From contig NZ_JACCJZ010000013.1 of assembly GCF_013425765.1 (NCBI RefSeq), forward strand, positions 372,001 to 436,000: a DNA stretch of 64,000 nucleotides. The letters run 5' to 3'. The notes below the pieces were generated by a model. That model was not told where the DNA came from and searched no databases. It was given only the letters and a program-made list of their open reading frames with translations. This DNA is from Luteimonas deserti. Lineage in GTDB: Bacteria > Pseudomonadota > Gammaproteobacteria > Xanthomonadales > Xanthomonadaceae. Positions 62,979-64,000 of the stretch are shown here, in pieces (the stretch's first letter is position 1; every line of letters starts with the position of its first letter). The position numbers were made by a program, and so were the translations under genes.

Positions 62979-64000
62979 ATGTGCGGCATCGTCGGCATCG
63001 TTGGAACCTCTGAAGTCGCGCCGGCGCTGTACGACGGCCTGACCGTGCTCCAGCACCGCGGCCAGGATGCGGCCGGCATCGCCGTCGCCAGCGGCACGGT
63101 CATGCGCGTGCACAAGGGCAACGGCCTGGTGCGTGACGTGTTCGACGCCAAGGCGATGGACCTGCTGCAGGGGCGCGTGGGCATCGCGCACTGCCGCTAT
63201 CCCACCGCCGGCAGCGAAGGCCACGACGAGGCGCAGCCGTTCTACGTCAACTCGCCCTACGGCATCGCGCTCGCGCACAACGGCAACCTGGTCAACACCG
63301 ACCAGCTGCGCCAGCAGGTATTCGAGACCGACCGCCGCAACGTCAACACCGAGTCCGATTCGGAAGTCCTGCTGAACGTCTTCGCGCACGAGCTCGACCG
63401 CGAGAAGGCGCTGACGCCCGAAGCCGCATTTCGCGCCGTCGAGGGCGTCAACCGCCGTGCCAAGGGCGGCTATGCGGTGGTCGCGACCGTGCTGGGTCTG
63501 GGCCTGGTGGCCTTCCGCGATCCGCACGGCATCCGTCCGCTGGTGCTGGGCAAGCGCGAGACCGCCGAGGGCACCGAGTACGCGGTGGCGTCGGAGTCGG
63601 TCGCGCTCGACATCCTCGGCTTCGAGCGTCTGCGCGACGTCGAGCCGGGCGAGGGCATCGTGATCACGCCCCGCGGCGAACTGCATCACCGCCCGTGCGC
63701 ACCGCAGCAGCCGCATGCGCCGTGCATCTTCGAATACGTGTACTTCGCGCGCCCGGATTCGATGATCGAGAACATCTCGGTGCACAAGGCGCGCATGCGC
63801 ATGGGCGTGACCCTGGGCGAGAAGATCCTGCGCCTGCGGCCGGACCACGACATCGACACCGTGATTCCGATTCCCGACACCTCGCGCGACTCCGCGCTCG
63901 AGATCGCCAACGTGCTGGGCGTGAAGTACCGCGAGGGCTTCATCAAGAACCGTTATGTCGGCCGCACCTTCATCATGCCCGGACAGGGCGAACGCGCGAA
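62979..64000 (+). CDS. purF: Amidophosphoribosyltransferase, N-terminal part
   Basis: The first 340 residues of glutamine PRPP amidotransferase, the first committed enzyme of purine synthesis; the gene continues past the window. The N-terminal Cys2 of MCGIVGIVG is the glutaminase nucleophile. Ntn-hydrolase blocks follow: [27 protein letters not shown] and [10 protein letters not shown]. PRTase motifs begin with [17 protein letters not shown] and [16 protein letters not shown]. It follows the SPOR gene directly; cvpA, which usually lies between them, is absent. Confidence 0.96.
   Translation, partial: MCGIVGIVGTSEVAPALYDGLTVLQHRGQDAAGIAVASGTVMRVHKGNGLVRDVFDAKAMDLLQGRVGIAHCRYPTAGSEGHDEAQPFYVNSPYGIALAHNGNLVNTDQLRQQVFETDRRNVNTESDSEVLLNVFAHELDREKALTPEAAFRAVEGVNRRAKGGYAVVATVLGLGLVAFRDPHGIRPLVLGKRETAEGTEYAVASESVALDILGFERLRDVEPGEGIVITPRGELHHRPCAPQQPHAPCIFEYVYFARPDSMIENISVHKARMRMGVTLGEKILRLRPDHDIDTVIPIPDTSRDSALEIANVLGVKYREGFIKNRYVGRTFIMPGQGERA

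Overview
The window is GC-rich, densely packed bacterial chromosome. It looks like a Xanthomonadaceae/Lysobacteraceae genome (Lysobacter or Luteimonas-like). The grounds are the S46 dipeptidyl peptidase, the metX-metB-homoserine dehydrogenase operon behind a SAM riboswitch, the large signal-peptide TonB receptor, and recurrent TAGAAT-like -10 boxes placed directly in front of start codons. I saw no phage, transposase, CRISPR array, rRNA or tRNA. Genus is an inference from gene content, not from a marker gene.

Layout. 1-330: tail of GTP-dependent PEP carboxykinase. 700-6067 (minus): TonB-dependent receptor with its terminator, a small secreted beta-rich protein whose C-terminus resembles the receptor, and Hsp33. 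6125-7881: mtgA and a polyprenyl-phosphate glycosyltransferase. 7891-13650 (minus): AsmA-like protein, MliC-like lipoprotein, TrhA/hemolysin III, RF3, M23 peptidase. 14027-17632: SAM-I riboswitch and the translationally coupled metX-metB-hom operon. 17746-18498: a DUF1521 (metal-induced self-cleavage) protein. 19038-23507: serine dehydratase with DUF1622, a glutaredoxin-like fusion, and a YceI-cytochrome b561-YceI operon. 23622-27200: a hybrid two-component kinase. 27290-34501: the four-gene ligase-associated DNA repair cassette (MBL exonuclease, ATP-dependent ligase, Lhr-like helicase, PdeM), split by about 1 kb of non-coding DNA. 34593-35555: a hypothetical exported protein.

35652-45596 is the most unusual block. 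It is a co-directional operon encoding a YqiJ/NfeD-like membrane protein, a flotillin, a roughly 1,775-residue DUF3686-type AAA ATPase, an uncharacterised partner and a TelA-family protein. It probably forms a membrane-anchored stress or DNA-processing machine. 45656-45956 holds two imperfect copies of a roughly 100-bp palindromic repeat.

45964-64000 is mostly housekeeping: hemE, a stand-alone WGR protein, aroB and aroK, a glycerate-kinase-like P-loop kinase, pdxH with a cobalamin-binding-type protein, an HNH nuclease, kbl and tdh flanking a HELGH metallopeptidase, an S46 peptidase, a histidine phosphatase, folC, a SPOR protein and the start of purF. Threonine catabolism (tdh, kbl), serine deamination (sdaA), PLP supply (pdxH) and PEP carboxykinase together suggest an amino-acid- and peptide-fed lifestyle, fitting the secreted peptidases and TonB receptor.

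Regulation legible in the DNA includes a SAM-I riboswitch with a traceable ribosome-site switch, hairpins masking ribosome sites before the metallopeptidase and possibly the giant ATPase, and several predicted leaderless promoters.
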